From: Oligoflexia bacterium
Lineage (GTDB): Bacteria > Bdellovibrionota > Bdellovibrionia > Bdellovibrionales > Bdellovibrionaceae
DNA: 50,191 nt
NCBI GenBank assembly: GCA_016861345.1
Contig: BOLD01000016.1
Span: forward strand, 1 to 50,191
Direction of reading: 5' to 3'
Below the pieces are notes generated by a model that was not told the origin of the DNA, did no database searches, and saw only the letters and a list, made by a program, of their open reading frames with translations. Shown in pieces: positions 16,116-23,787 of the stretch; position 1 is the stretch's first letter; every line of letters starts with the position of its first letter. Both the position numbers and the translations under genes were made by a program.

Positions 16116-17563
16116 GTGAAAAGAAAAATCCCCATCAAGACCTCGTTGTCATGGTGGACCGACTTTGGATGTTTGTTCGTTATTCCCTCATTGAGCCAAT
16201 CCTTGAAATTTACAGAGGCGCATCGACAGGCTCACTGCCTGTCGTAGCTTGCTGGATCGTCGGCATTACCTTGAGCGGTGCCTTGCTCTTTCATATAGAC
16301 GACACACTTTTGAGATTTTTCGGATCGCATCCGATTTTGATCGGTAGGATTCGCGGAGTGCTAGGAATTGTCCTTCTATTTTCGGGATTCTTGGGCTGGG
16401 CCTTTTTCCGTGTGGGCCTTCGCGAAAGGATCAAGAAGAAGCTAAAAGCTGTTTTCATAAATGCGAGTCTTGAAACAAAGCTCAAAGAAACGCCTGAGTT
16501 TGTCGTCGATGTGCCACTTGATGAGTTTACGCGCAAACTTCGGCTTCGTGGGCGCGGCCTTCCAGTCCAAGCTTACAAGGACGCTCGAAACTATATCGAG
16601 GCAGGTCTCAACGTTTCTTTGGCAAAAATTGAGAATCCGTCAGGCAACCGCGAATATGTGGACATCGTTTATACAACCGAAAAGATGCCGGATCTTTGGC
16701 TCTTGGATAATTTTCTGGGATATAAAGACTTTTCCTTTCCGATTGGCTTAAGTCTTCGAGGAGAAATCACGGCAAGTTTCAAAGTGCTGCCGCATTTCTT
16801 GATCGCCGGTGAGTCCGGCGGCGGTAAATCGACATTCATTCGCATGCTCGTCACCGTCATTCTTATCAATAATCAGGACGTTGAAATCTACTTCATCGAC
16901 TTCAAGCGCGGTATGGAAAACCAAGTCTTTGAAGGCTTTGACCGGATGACATTGATTGATGATGCGAAGGAAGCTTGTGCCAAACTTCAGTCCATCAATA
17001 GCATTTTAGACAGCCGCATGAAGGCTTTCCGAAATGCCAAGGCTCGAAACCTTGAGATGTACAACAGCCGCCCCTCAAGAAAAGGTCCAAAGGAAAAACG
17101 AATCATCGTCGTGGTGGACGAGGTTTCGGAGATGGTCCCCACCATGGGAAATCCCAACAACTCTGATCTCGGTCACGCCAATTCCATCATGAACCGAATT
17201 GCTCGCATGGGCCGCGCTGTCGGAATCAATCTGGTGATCGGCGTTCAAAAGCCAGATGCAAAGAATCTGGATACGGTCATCAAAGCCAACACGCCAGGAG
17301 TGGTTTGCTTTCCTGTCTCGCACTTTAACCAGAGCATGGTTGTTCTGGGGAATGGAAGAGCCGCAGAGCTGAACTCAGAAATCAAGGGTCGGGCCATTTG
17401 GAAACAAGGAGCGGATTTTATCGAAGTGCAAACTCCACTTTTGACAGAAAAGGAGGTTTATGAAGCCCGAGAGCGAATTACAAAATACTGGGAGCCAAGG
17501 ACTTCCAGAGAAACGGCCAAGGAAACGAACGCACTCAGTGAAAAAGAAGCGCCCGCTTCTTGA
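16112..17563 (+). CDS. FtsK/SpoIIIE-type DNA translocase, candidate coupling protein
   Basis: 483 residues. Two N-terminal helices (about 36-56 and 70-95) anchor it. The ATPase has Walker A GESGGGKS at about 233-240, Walker B IIVVVDEVSEMVP near 333-345, and the FtsK-family signature GRAVGINLVIGVQKPDA near 368-384 (cf. RAvGIHLxxATQRP). It occupies the place where VirD4/TraD would be expected, right after the channel genes. FtsK-type coupling ATPases are known from Gram-positive mobile elements (TcpA group), but a Gram-negative VirB operon normally has a VirD4/TraD-type protein. It overlaps VirB10 by 4 bases, and the next gene begins inside its last 104 bases. Confidence 0.85.
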   Translation: MSEKKNPHQDLVVMVDRLWMFVRYSLIEPILEIYRGASTGSLPVVACWIVGITLSGALLFHIDDTLLRFFGSHPILIGRIRGVLGIVLLFSGFLGWAFFRVGLRERIKKKLKAVFINASLETKLKETPEFVVDVPLDEFTRKLRLRGRGLPVQAYKDARNYIEAGLNVSLAKIENPSGNREYVDIVYTTEKMPDLWLLDNFLGYKDFSFPIGLSLRGEITASFKVLPHFLIAGESGGGKSTFIRMLVTVILINNQDVEIYFIDFKRGMENQVFEGFDRMTLIDDAKEACAKLQSINSILDSRMKAFRNAKARNLEMYNSRPSRKGPKEKRIIVVVDEVSEMVPTMGNPNNSDLGHANSIMNRIARMGRAVGINLVIGVQKPDAKNLDTVIKANTPGVVCFPVSHFNQSMVVLGNGRAAELNSEIKGRAIWKQGADFIEVQTPLLTEKEVYEARERITKYWEPRTSRETAKETNALSEKEAPAS

Positions 17564-18398
17564 CCAAGAAGTTAGATTCCTTTGTACACTTTGGAAATGG
17601 AAGATTCTCAGCTATCAACTTTCCCATGTCCTCGGCTTTCATGAACTTAGCTTTTGGCGGTCTTATAAAATCGTTCTGCGGCTCTTACGTGAGGGATATA
17701 TTTCCGAACACTCTGTCTTAGGAACAAAAGTTCGCGTCCTTCAGCTCACGAAAAAAGGATTCTCTCAAATTCGCTATGAGCTGGGAGATCTCAAAGAACT
17801 GCGTTTCAATCCTCAGAGCGTGACTCATGACTATTGGGCCACGGTTTTTCAACTTGGTCCTTTCGCACCGGATCTCTTAGACAATACCAGTTTCATCACT
17901 GAGCAAGAGGTTCAAGCTTTTGAGTCAGGGGTTTTGCCGGATTGGATTTCGGAATCTCGGGATCATATTCCTGACGGGTTTACTTGGTTGAAAGGAGATA
18001 GCGAAGACACACGCATTGCTCTTGAAATCGAGGTGAATCTCAAGTCGCCGTTGAAGTACACGAAGACCGCTTACTATTTTGACGTTTTCGATTCGCCAAT
18101 TGACATGATTTTCTGGCTCTGTGGCAATCTCTCGATTGCGAAGTTCATCTTTGATCTTCTGCTAAAGGCAAAGCTTCACAATCTCGACCGACATCATTTC
18201 TTTTTGATGGAAGATTTTAAAAAGTTAGGTTGGAAAGCTCCGGCACGCTCTGGACAATTCAAGGACAAAACTATCCAAGAGATCTTGACGGCAAGATGCT
18301 GGCAAGACCGCGACAAGATGGCGGCAAGACAGTGGCAAGGTTTTGCCTCCGAAATTTTCTTTCCAAAGACAAAAAGCCCTTGGAAAAAGAAGACTTAG
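17460..18398 (+). CDS. Winged-helix protein with a PD-(D/E)XK-like motif (replication-relaxation-like)
   Basis: 312 residues from ATG 17460, which has a perfect ribosome site (AAGGAGG, 3 bases away) inside the upstream ATPase gene. A later GTG at 17538 is the alternative. The basic start is followed by a winged-helix part (about 35-110, LDQEVRFLCTLWKW, then LQLTKKGFSQIRYEL). The middle (about 170-197) reads IPDGF, then ALEIEVNLKSPLKY, giving the Asp...Glu-x-Glu...Lys set of a PD-(D/E)XK nuclease-type fold. Replication-relaxation family proteins of mobile elements share this layout. No classical relaxase is present, so this is the best candidate for the DNA-processing protein of transfer. That is inference; it could also be a regulator. 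Confidence 0.6.
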   Translation: MKPESELQNTGSQGLPEKRPRKRTHSVKKKRPLLDQEVRFLCTLWKWKILSYQLSHVLGFHELSFWRSYKIVLRLLREGYISEHSVLGTKVRVLQLTKKGFSQIRYELGDLKELRFNPQSVTHDYWATVFQLGPFAPDLLDNTSFITEQEVQAFESGVLPDWISESRDHIPDGFTWLKGDSEDTRIALEIEVNLKSPLKYTKTAYYFDVFDSPIDMIFWLCGNLSIAKFIFDLLLKAKLHNLDRHHFFLMEDFKKLGWKAPARSGQFKDKTIQEILTARCWQDRDKMAARQWQGFASEIFFPKTKSPWKKKT

Positions 18399-18553
18399 GA
18401 CAGCGACGTTCGCGCCGCCGTTCCTAACTCCCTACGGGACCGGGCCTAATTCATGCTCGCAACAACATTGTCCCACACTATTCCACCTCATTTCCTCAAG
18501 CTTCGTTCACCTCTCTCAATCTGCCAAACGAAGCTTTCACTTCGGAGGTCCAT

Positions 18554-18796
18554 TTGAAGAAATGGCTTCAACTAGCGGCGGTTGCAATCGCACTCGTCGC
18601 GATTATCGGCTGTCAAACAGCCGTTAAAATCAAAGATGCAAAGACAGACGGAAAAGAAACTCCACAGGGTCCCAAGCTCACAAAACCCGTTATCAAAAAA
18701 ATCTGGGTGCCAGAGTCCATTGAAGACGATGGCCGCGTGCTTATCGAAGGACATTACAAATGGCTTTTGGAAAAGGATTCCACATGGAGCAGATAA
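18554..18796 (+). CDS. Small lipoprotein, VirB7/TraV-like
   Basis: 80 residues from a TTG at 18554 with GGAGG 7 bases upstream. The signal sequence (KKWLQLAAVAIALVAIIGC) has a lipobox ending at Cys20, so the mature 60-residue lipoprotein is sorted to a membrane. VirB7 lipoproteins are this size and hold VirB9 at the outer membrane; here the gene lies downstream of the channel operon. The tail (RVLIEGHYKWLLEKDS) has no motif that I recognise. The lipoprotein call is firm; the VirB7 role rests on size and context. The 155 bases before it contain no other gene. Confidence 0.65.
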   Translation: MKKWLQLAAVAIALVAIIGCQTAVKIKDAKTDGKETPQGPKLTKPVIKKIWVPESIEDDGRVLIEGHYKWLLEKDSTWSR

Positions 18797-19248
18797 AGAA
18801 AGCCAAACCAGTCAAGGAATCAAAGGGCGAGCCGACGGAACGGCTCACCCTTCAAAAGCCCGAGCAGGCAAAGCTTGAACGCTGGCTCGACGAACTGAAC
18901 TCAAAGTTTGATGGTATGATCCGACTTACAAAAAGTGACCTTGCAAATTTTCTGATCCGACATCATCCGGCACACCTAGATGCGGAAGAAGTCGCACTCA
19001 TCGAGGCCGAACACTTTGACGAAGTTCGCTGGATCAACTGGGCACTTGCCAAAATTCGCGAAGCTAAGAAGCAGGGGCAGTCCCTTACACTCGATGAGCT
19101 AATGGCACAAAGAAAAGTGCAAGCGCCTCCCACAAAGAAGATCCGTCGTAAATCTGCGCCTGAGAGCGCACACAATGAAACCTCTTTGAACTCCTCCCCT
19201 AGTCTTGATCTCGCACACAACACGTCGACTACGGAAGAGGAGTCCTAA
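18784..19248 (+). CDS. Hypothetical charged protein, possible relaxosome accessory
   Basis: 154 residues from ATG 18784 (AAAAGGA just upstream); an ATG at 18760 would add 8 residues. It overlaps the lipoprotein gene by 13 bases. The first 45 residues are basic and include RLTLQKPEQAKLERWLDEL, followed by a helical region (about 45-85) and a Ser/Thr-rich tail. The short beta-like start plus two helices recalls small DNA-binding accessory proteins of transfer origins, but no firm motif is seen. It lies between the secretion genes and the integrase. Confidence 0.5.
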   Translation: MEQIKKAKPVKESKGEPTERLTLQKPEQAKLERWLDELNSKFDGMIRLTKSDLANFLIRHHPAHLDAEEVALIEAEHFDEVRWINWALAKIREAKKQGQSLTLDELMAQRKVQAPPTKKIRRKSAPESAHNETSLNSSPSLDLAHNTSTTEEES

Positions 19249-19260
19249 TAAGGGGCCTAA

Positions 19261-19503
19261 ATGAGGTATCTGAAACGCCGTCGTTCCGTAAAATCGGGAC
19301 GACGCGCCCAATGGGAATGTGAATTCCTGGAAAGAAAGTTCTGTCCCATCGACCCAGAAGAAATGCGTCAAAGACTTGCAGAATGCCTGGAAACTTTGCT
19401 ATATTCTAAGAGCCAGCTCACTGAAGAATTTGCTTTTTCCAGTGATTCTCTAAGTTCTCAAAACTCAAAGCCCCGCTTTAACCACAAGCGAAAGGCCAGT
19501 TAA
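19261..19503 (+). CDS. Small basic protein upstream of the integrase
   Basis: 80 residues, the first 15 strongly basic (MRYLKRRRSVKSGRR), with two Cys (20 and 28) and no known domain. Its stop overlaps the integrase start by one base, so both are made together. A small basic protein coupled to a serine integrase could be a recombination directionality factor or an assembly partner; nothing in the sequence proves this. Confidence 0.5.
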   Translation: MRYLKRRRSVKSGRRAQWECEFLERKFCPIDPEEMRQRLAECLETLLYSKSQLTEEFAFSSDSLSSQNSKPRFNHKRKAS

Positions 19504-21263
19504 TGAGAACAAGTAAACGTCTTCCACAAAAATACAAAGTTGCAATTTATATCCGCGTCTCCACAGAAGAGCAGGCAGAAAATCCCGAGGGCTCAATCAA
19601 GAACCAAGAGCAGCGCCTTCGGGATTACGTCAAAATGAAAAACGCCGACGGTCCATGGGGCGAAATCGTCGAAGTCTTCAATGATCCAGGGATCTCGGCC
19701 AAGGACATGAATCGACCAGCCTTGCGCCGAATGCTTACGATGATTCAACGAGAAGAAATCAATCTTGTCCTTGTGACGGAGATTTCGCGTCTCACTCGTT
19801 CCACAAAGGACTTTGCAAATCTGTGGGAATTCTTGAAAGAACACAACTGTCAGTTTCAGAGCTTGCGAGACAACTTCGACACAACCACTCCCGCCGGAGA
19901 AATGATTCTCTTCACTCTTGCAAACTTCGCCCAATTCGAGCGAAAGCAGCTCGGTGAGCGAATCTCAAATTCCTTCCAGGCTCGCGCAAAGCGCGGTCTT
20001 TGGAATGGCGGGGTCTTGCCGCTTGGGTTCGACTTGCATCCTGAAAAACCTGGGCACTTGATCGTCGTAGAAAAGGAAGCCGAGATTGTCAGAGAAGCAT
20101 TTACAACCTTCCTCAAAGAAGAGTCCCTTTCACGGGCGGGAAAATCCCTCAATGAACGCGGCATCAAGCTTCCAATGCGCCCTAGAAATGGGGGAACTTT
20201 CCGTCATGTCCATTTCACATTGAAGGCCCTCCATCGGCTCCTCACAAACCGCGCTTATATCGGAAAGCGTGTCTTTGAAACTAAAGAGGGAACCAAAGAA
20301 GTCGATGCAACTTGGGCGCCCCTTATCGACGAGACGAAATTTCAGAGGGTTCAGATCATACTCGCGAAAAATAAAAGTGCGAAAAAGCCCGCGACGGCGC
20401 AACGGTTCCCCTATATTTTAACGGGAATCCTTGTCTGCAAAACTTGCGGAGATCGTCTGTGCGGAAAATCAGCGCACGGAAACGGTGGCAAGATCGGATA
20501 TTATGAACACGCATGGTCCACCCAAACACAGAGCTGTCTTTCTAAAAAGATTTTCGACTGCAATCCGCACCGAATTCTTGCCAAGAAGATCGAGCCCGTC
20601 GTGTGGCAAGATGTGAAACGTCTCCTCTGTGGTGAAACCTACGCAAAGGAACTGTTCGACGAGGCCCAAAGAATCACGGGACAGCTTTCTTTGAAAGCGG
20701 AGGTCGATAAGCTCCGAGCCAAAATCTCAAGTCTTGAAAAGCAGATCGAAGCCACCACGGAGCGGATCACGGAGTTGCCCAAGGGAATCAACGCACAACC
20801 TTTTTACGACCAGATTCTCCGCCTACAAAGTGCGAAGGATGCCATTGAAAAGGATCTGAACTCCATCCGAGGCCAGGAACTAGAAAAGGACGAGCCGCTT
20901 AACCTAAGCGATTTTAAAGCTTTCTCTGAAGGCCTACGGGATCTCATCACCTCAACGACAGATCCCGAAACTCAAGCGTCTATCTGTCGTAAGATCATTC
21001 AAAGGATTGAGGTTTCTCCTCAAGGGATCACTATCCACTATCACGTCGGGAAGACTCATTTCTTAGGTCTTATCGACGCTGAGAAAAAGGTCATGGTGCA
21101 GACAGAAGGCGAGCAAAGTCATAAAAAAAGCCCGGTGGGAAAAAATCCTGCCGGGCCGTTCTATACTTCTAAACCATTGGATAAATATAAGAATCGAGAA
21201 AAAGGGCGCCAAGCTGTCGTTGGTTCGAACAGCTTGACAAATGGTAGTGAGGGGCGGACTTGA
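19503..21263 (+). CDS. Large serine recombinase (site-specific integrase)
   Basis: 586 residues. The resolvase-type catalytic domain (about 10-155) has IYIRVSTEEQ with the nucleophile Ser20, the Arg-rich EISRLTRSTKDF and the long E helix region FERKQLGERIS. A recombinase domain (about 170-275, GGVLPLGFDLHP, KALHRLLTNRAYIGK) follows, then a zinc ribbon with CKTCG (about 308-312) and later Cys near 347 and 355, and a coiled coil (about 395-460). This is the large serine integrase layout used by phages and ICEs. The last 46 codons lie over the terminator and 3' end of the convergent tRNA-Met, so the C-terminal tail appears to be supplied by host DNA beyond the crossover. It is the right-hand end of the element. 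Confidence 0.93.
   Translation: MRTSKRLPQKYKVAIYIRVSTEEQAENPEGSIKNQEQRLRDYVKMKNADGPWGEIVEVFNDPGISAKDMNRPALRRMLTMIQREEINLVLVTEISRLTRSTKDFANLWEFLKEHNCQFQSLRDNFDTTTPAGEMILFTLANFAQFERKQLGERISNSFQARAKRGLWNGGVLPLGFDLHPEKPGHLIVVEKEAEIVREAFTTFLKEESLSRAGKSLNERGIKLPMRPRNGGTFRHVHFTLKALHRLLTNRAYIGKRVFETKEGTKEVDATWAPLIDETKFQRVQIILAKNKSAKKPATAQRFPYILTGILVCKTCGDRLCGKSAHGNGGKIGYYEHAWSTQTQSCLSKKIFDCNPHRILAKKIEPVVWQDVKRLLCGETYAKELFDEAQRITGQLSLKAEVDKLRAKISSLEKQIEATTERITELPKGINAQPFYDQILRLQSAKDAIEKDLNSIRGQELEKDEPLNLSDFKAFSEGLRDLITSTTDPETQASICRKIIQRIEVSPQGITIHYHVGKTHFLGLIDAEKKVMVQTEGEQSHKKSPVGKNPAGPFYTSKPLDKYKNREKGRQAVVGSNSLTNGSEGRT
21123..21156 (-). terminator. Rho-independent terminator of tRNA-Met
   Basis: On the minus strand a GC-rich stem (arms GCCCGG and CCGGGC, extended by further pairs) is followed by seven T residues (21129-21123). 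It lies about 85 bases beyond the tRNA 3' end in the tRNA direction. The plus strand has no T-run, so it serves the tRNA. It falls inside the integrase coding sequence. Confidence 0.85.
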
Positions 21264-21318
21264 ACCGCCGACCCTCAGATTATGATTCTGATGCTCTAAC
21301 CAGCTGAGCTACCCCACC
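21242..21318 (-). tRNA. tRNA-Met (CAT anticodon)
   Basis: 77 bases on the minus strand fold into a standard cloverleaf. The acceptor is GGTGGGG paired with CCTCACT (two G-T pairs), with a D-arm TAGCTCAGCTGGTTAGAGCA, anticodon stem TCAGA/TCTGA around loop ATCATAA (anticodon CAT), T-arm GGCGG-TTCAAGT-CCGCC, and an encoded CCA. The CAT anticodon fits elongator Met; Ile2, which modifies the C, shares the same anticodon and cannot be ruled out by eye. Initiator Met is unlikely, since the acceptor begins with a G-T pair and the anticodon stem lacks the three G-C pairs. The 3' end of the gene lies under the integrase stop. Confidence 0.93.
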
Positions 21319-21341
21319 ACGTCGCGCGTTGCGAACCAGCA

Positions 21342-21370
21342 TTTCTAATACTTCGCTATTTACCTGTCAA
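21342..21370 (-). promoter_or_regulatory. Sigma-70 promoter of tRNA-Met
   Basis: On the minus strand, TTGACA (21370-21365) is a perfect -35 box, followed after 17 bases by TAGAAA (21347-21342) as the -10 box. The tRNA begins 24 bases further on. It is a strong, conventional housekeeping promoter in chromosomal DNA, which supports placing the element boundary to its left. Confidence 0.75.
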
Positions 21371-21495
21371 CATTGGTTTTTTGGGGTGATTTCAGATTTT
21401 GTCAGAAAATGGGTTGACTTGGATTGCCCAAACTAGGTGCAATTGGGAATGTTACGACTTTGGTCCAAGGGAAGGGCCACTCAAGGAGGAAGTAA

Positions 21496-22983
21496 ATGAA
21501 GGGAATCATTAAGGGTATCAATCTGTTCCTAACAGGAACCGTTGTTCTTGCGCTATTGACTGGATGTTCCAAAGATAAGGATACAGATAAAAAGAATCCT
21601 GAGTTGGTCGCAAATTTTTTAAATCCTTTCGCTGGTTCTCCGGATGTTCCTGCTGAAAATTTAATCAAGATTGTTGACGAGAATGGTCTTCCAATCGGCG
21701 GAGCCCAGGTGCTGATCGGGGACGCTCTGGGGGCCCCTTTTGAGAACAATTTAATCAACGCGAATGAAAATGGCGAGGTGGTTTTACCCGCCCAGTGGAC
21801 GACAGAGCAGTCTCTCACTTTGAATCATGCAGGGCACACTCGGGTGACTTATTTAAAACAATTACCTGGGGCAAGAACCTATGTCATGAAAACTGCAATG
21901 CCAGATGTAGCCTTTACCTTAACGGGAACCAATACAGGTTTTAGTATTGTGAATAAAGATGGTAAAGCTGATTTCTCATTTGTGATGCCAGCCCTGACAA
22001 AGAAAGAGCTTTTTAACTTTGATATGGGAATGATCATCAGCAACGAAAATGATGACATTGAAATTGCTGGAAATCCCGTCAGCATTCCGACAAATGTGAC
22101 CCTGCCAAAGCAAAAAGAATCTTATTTTATTCCAATTACCCTCGAGAAGCCTCAATACAAAGTGCAGTTTAAAACAAAAGGGGTTAAAAAGGTCTTCTCA
22201 GCCCGCGGTCAGTTCCCATTTAAGCAAGTTGTTAGTGCGATGAGGTCGAATAAAGAGTTTTTTGAGTTGATCAATTATTTCTCGATTCAAGGTGGAAGCC
22301 TGAAAGATGTGAATATCGCGAATCAAAACACTCAAATGGATTTGCCTGTCAATGAGATGAACTTTACTCAAAGTCGCTTTCTTGTCGCTCCTGCTTACCG
22401 AACCGAAGAGGCTTTAGTTGCAGCAGCAATCAGTGGACTGCAGGGTTATATGTTCCCAACAGATGTGAAGAATGTTGACGCTGGTCAGATGGTTGGATTG
22501 GCTTCTCTACCAGGGGCGGATATTAATTTGCTCGCAATTTTAAAAAGAAAGACGGAGCTTAAGCAAGGGCCTGGGTCGGATCGAATTTCAGCTTCATTTG
22601 TTCCGTTCACGGATCGAGTAAAGCCAACCTTGCTGCCTTTGATGAATAACCCAAGAATCATGTCCTATCATACAGTTCAGGTTCAGCACATCGAGCCGGT
22701 AGTGGGTCTTCAGCCTGTTGCGACATATGCAGTTCTTTCGAAAGTGGATGTGCGAAAAAGTGGCAACTATCAGTACGAGAATTTGACTCAGTTGTGGGAG
22801 GTCTACGGATCAAACTGGGTGGATCAGGTTGCTGTTCCGGTTTGGCCGGGAGAGTCAGCTCCTGCAGGCAAACTGCGTTGGTCTGTTGCACTTCTTGCTG
22901 GGGGCTCTGTTCAAAATCTTGATTTAGGGCCAAAGATACTTGATGCTGTTACTCATGCAACGAATGCATCAGCTGATTTCTAG
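21496..22983 (+). CDS. Secreted lipoprotein with a carboxypeptidase-regulatory-like segment
   Basis: 495 residues, starting at ATG 21496 with AAGGAGG 8 bases upstream. The signal peptide has a clear lipobox (LLTGC, Cys25), and the charged stretch SKDKDTDKK follows. Residues about 57-105 (IVDENGLPIGGAQVLIGDAL, later NENGEVVLPAQW) resemble the beta-sandwich of carboxypeptidase-regulatory-like domains, often adhesion or scaffold modules. The rest is unassigned. It is co-directional with another lipoprotein gene that overlaps its end. The type is typical of predatory delta-proteobacteria lipoprotein families. Confidence 0.75.
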   Translation: MKGIIKGINLFLTGTVVLALLTGCSKDKDTDKKNPELVANFLNPFAGSPDVPAENLIKIVDENGLPIGGAQVLIGDALGAPFENNLINANENGEVVLPAQWTTEQSLTLNHAGHTRVTYLKQLPGARTYVMKTAMPDVAFTLTGTNTGFSIVNKDGKADFSFVMPALTKKELFNFDMGMIISNENDDIEIAGNPVSIPTNVTLPKQKESYFIPITLEKPQYKVQFKTKGVKKVFSARGQFPFKQVVSAMRSNKEFFELINYFSIQGGSLKDVNIANQNTQMDLPVNEMNFTQSRFLVAPAYRTEEALVAAAISGLQGYMFPTDVKNVDAGQMVGLASLPGADINLLAILKRKTELKQGPGSDRISASFVPFTDRVKPTLLPLMNNPRIMSYHTVQVQHIEPVVGLQPVATYAVLSKVDVRKSGNYQYENLTQLWEVYGSNWVDQVAVPVWPGESAPAGKLRWSVALLAGGSVQNLDLGPKILDAVTHATNASADF

Positions 22984-23464
22984 ATTTTTCATTTTCGGAT
23001 TTATTCTCGGGCAAATCTTTTTGGTGGGCTGTTCCGCACGGCCCACAAAGCCTGAAAAGACTAAGAAGTATACCCATCAAAAAGTCTTCTACTACAACTT
23101 TGATGCTGTTTGGAGAGCTGCTCAACTTACTCTGAAGTACCCCATTGCTGTCAACAATATGGATAACGGAGTTTTAGAGACAGACTGGATTCGTGGGGCA
23201 GATGGATTTGTGGCTCCGACGGCGACTGAGCCCTCTTCAGGATTAAAATACAAAATCATTATGAATATTGTGAAGGGGAAAACAGAGGGGCGCCCCTCTG
23301 TTAAGGTGACCATCGTAAAAAGAATGGAAAGACAGAGGGATTTCTTTTCCGAGTCCGAGGTTCTCGAGAGTGATTCTCTTGAAGAGAAGGTTCTTATGTA
23401 TAGAATTGAAAGAGAAATTTTAATCGATGAGGCTCTTAAAAAAGCCAGTGGGCAGAATTCATAA
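22964..23464 (+). CDS. Small lipoprotein
   Basis: 166 residues from ATG 22964, overlapping the upstream gene by 20 bases (ATG 22940 is an alternative). The signal sequence ends in a lipobox FLVGC. The mature part begins with basic residues (TKPEKTKKYTHQK) and has a BamC-like feel (VFYYNFDAVWRAAQLTLK, then ETDWIRGADGF), but I cannot place it in a family. Its stop overlaps the SufT-like start by one base. Confidence 0.65.
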   Translation: MHQLISRFFIFGFILGQIFLVGCSARPTKPEKTKKYTHQKVFYYNFDAVWRAAQLTLKYPIAVNNMDNGVLETDWIRGADGFVAPTATEPSSGLKYKIIMNIVKGKTEGRPSVKVTIVKRMERQRDFFSESEVLESDSLEEKVLMYRIEREILIDEALKKASGQNS

Positions 23465-23787
23465 TGCAGTCTAAATTAGCTTCAACAGAAGAAAATGTTC
23501 GAGAGTCTTTAAAGGCCGTCATTGATCCAGAAATCGGCGTCAATATTGTGGATCTTGGCCTGATTTATCAAATTCAAATTCAAGGGCGGCAGGTGACTAT
23601 CGATATGACGATGACCTCGCAGGCCTGTCCGATGAGCGAGCAAATAATTTCTGACGTTGAGCAGACTTTACGGACTTCGATAGAGGATCTTGATCAAGTT
23701 CAAGTGAACCTTGTTTTTGAACCTCCTTGGAGTCCTGAGAAAATGTCGCCAGAAGCTCGTCAAGCATTGGGGTGGGGAGAATCATGA
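23464..23787 (+). CDS. MIP18/DUF59 family protein (SufT/PaaD-like Fe-S assembly factor)
   Basis: 107 residues. The family core is plain: VIDPEIGVNIVDLGLIY (about 19-35), then DMTMTSQACPMSEQI with the conserved Cys (about 56). Proteins of this family (SufT, PaaD, CIA2) help load or mature Fe-S clusters or act on metal-dependent enzymes. No suf gene is next to it. The stop overlaps the NnrS-like start (ATGA). Confidence 0.85.
   Translation: MQSKLASTEENVRESLKAVIDPEIGVNIVDLGLIYQIQIQGRQVTIDMTMTSQACPMSEQIISDVEQTLRTSIEDLDQVQVNLVFEPPWSPEKMSPEARQALGWGES

Noticed and set aside
8134..19503. Canonical relaxase or VirB11 gene
   Set aside because: No HUH or Tyr-type relaxase motif and no VirB11-type ATPase were found in the proteins of this region.
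21242..21318. Initiator tRNA-fMet
   Set aside because: The anticodon stem is TCAGA/TCTGA and lacks the three consecutive G-C pairs of initiators.
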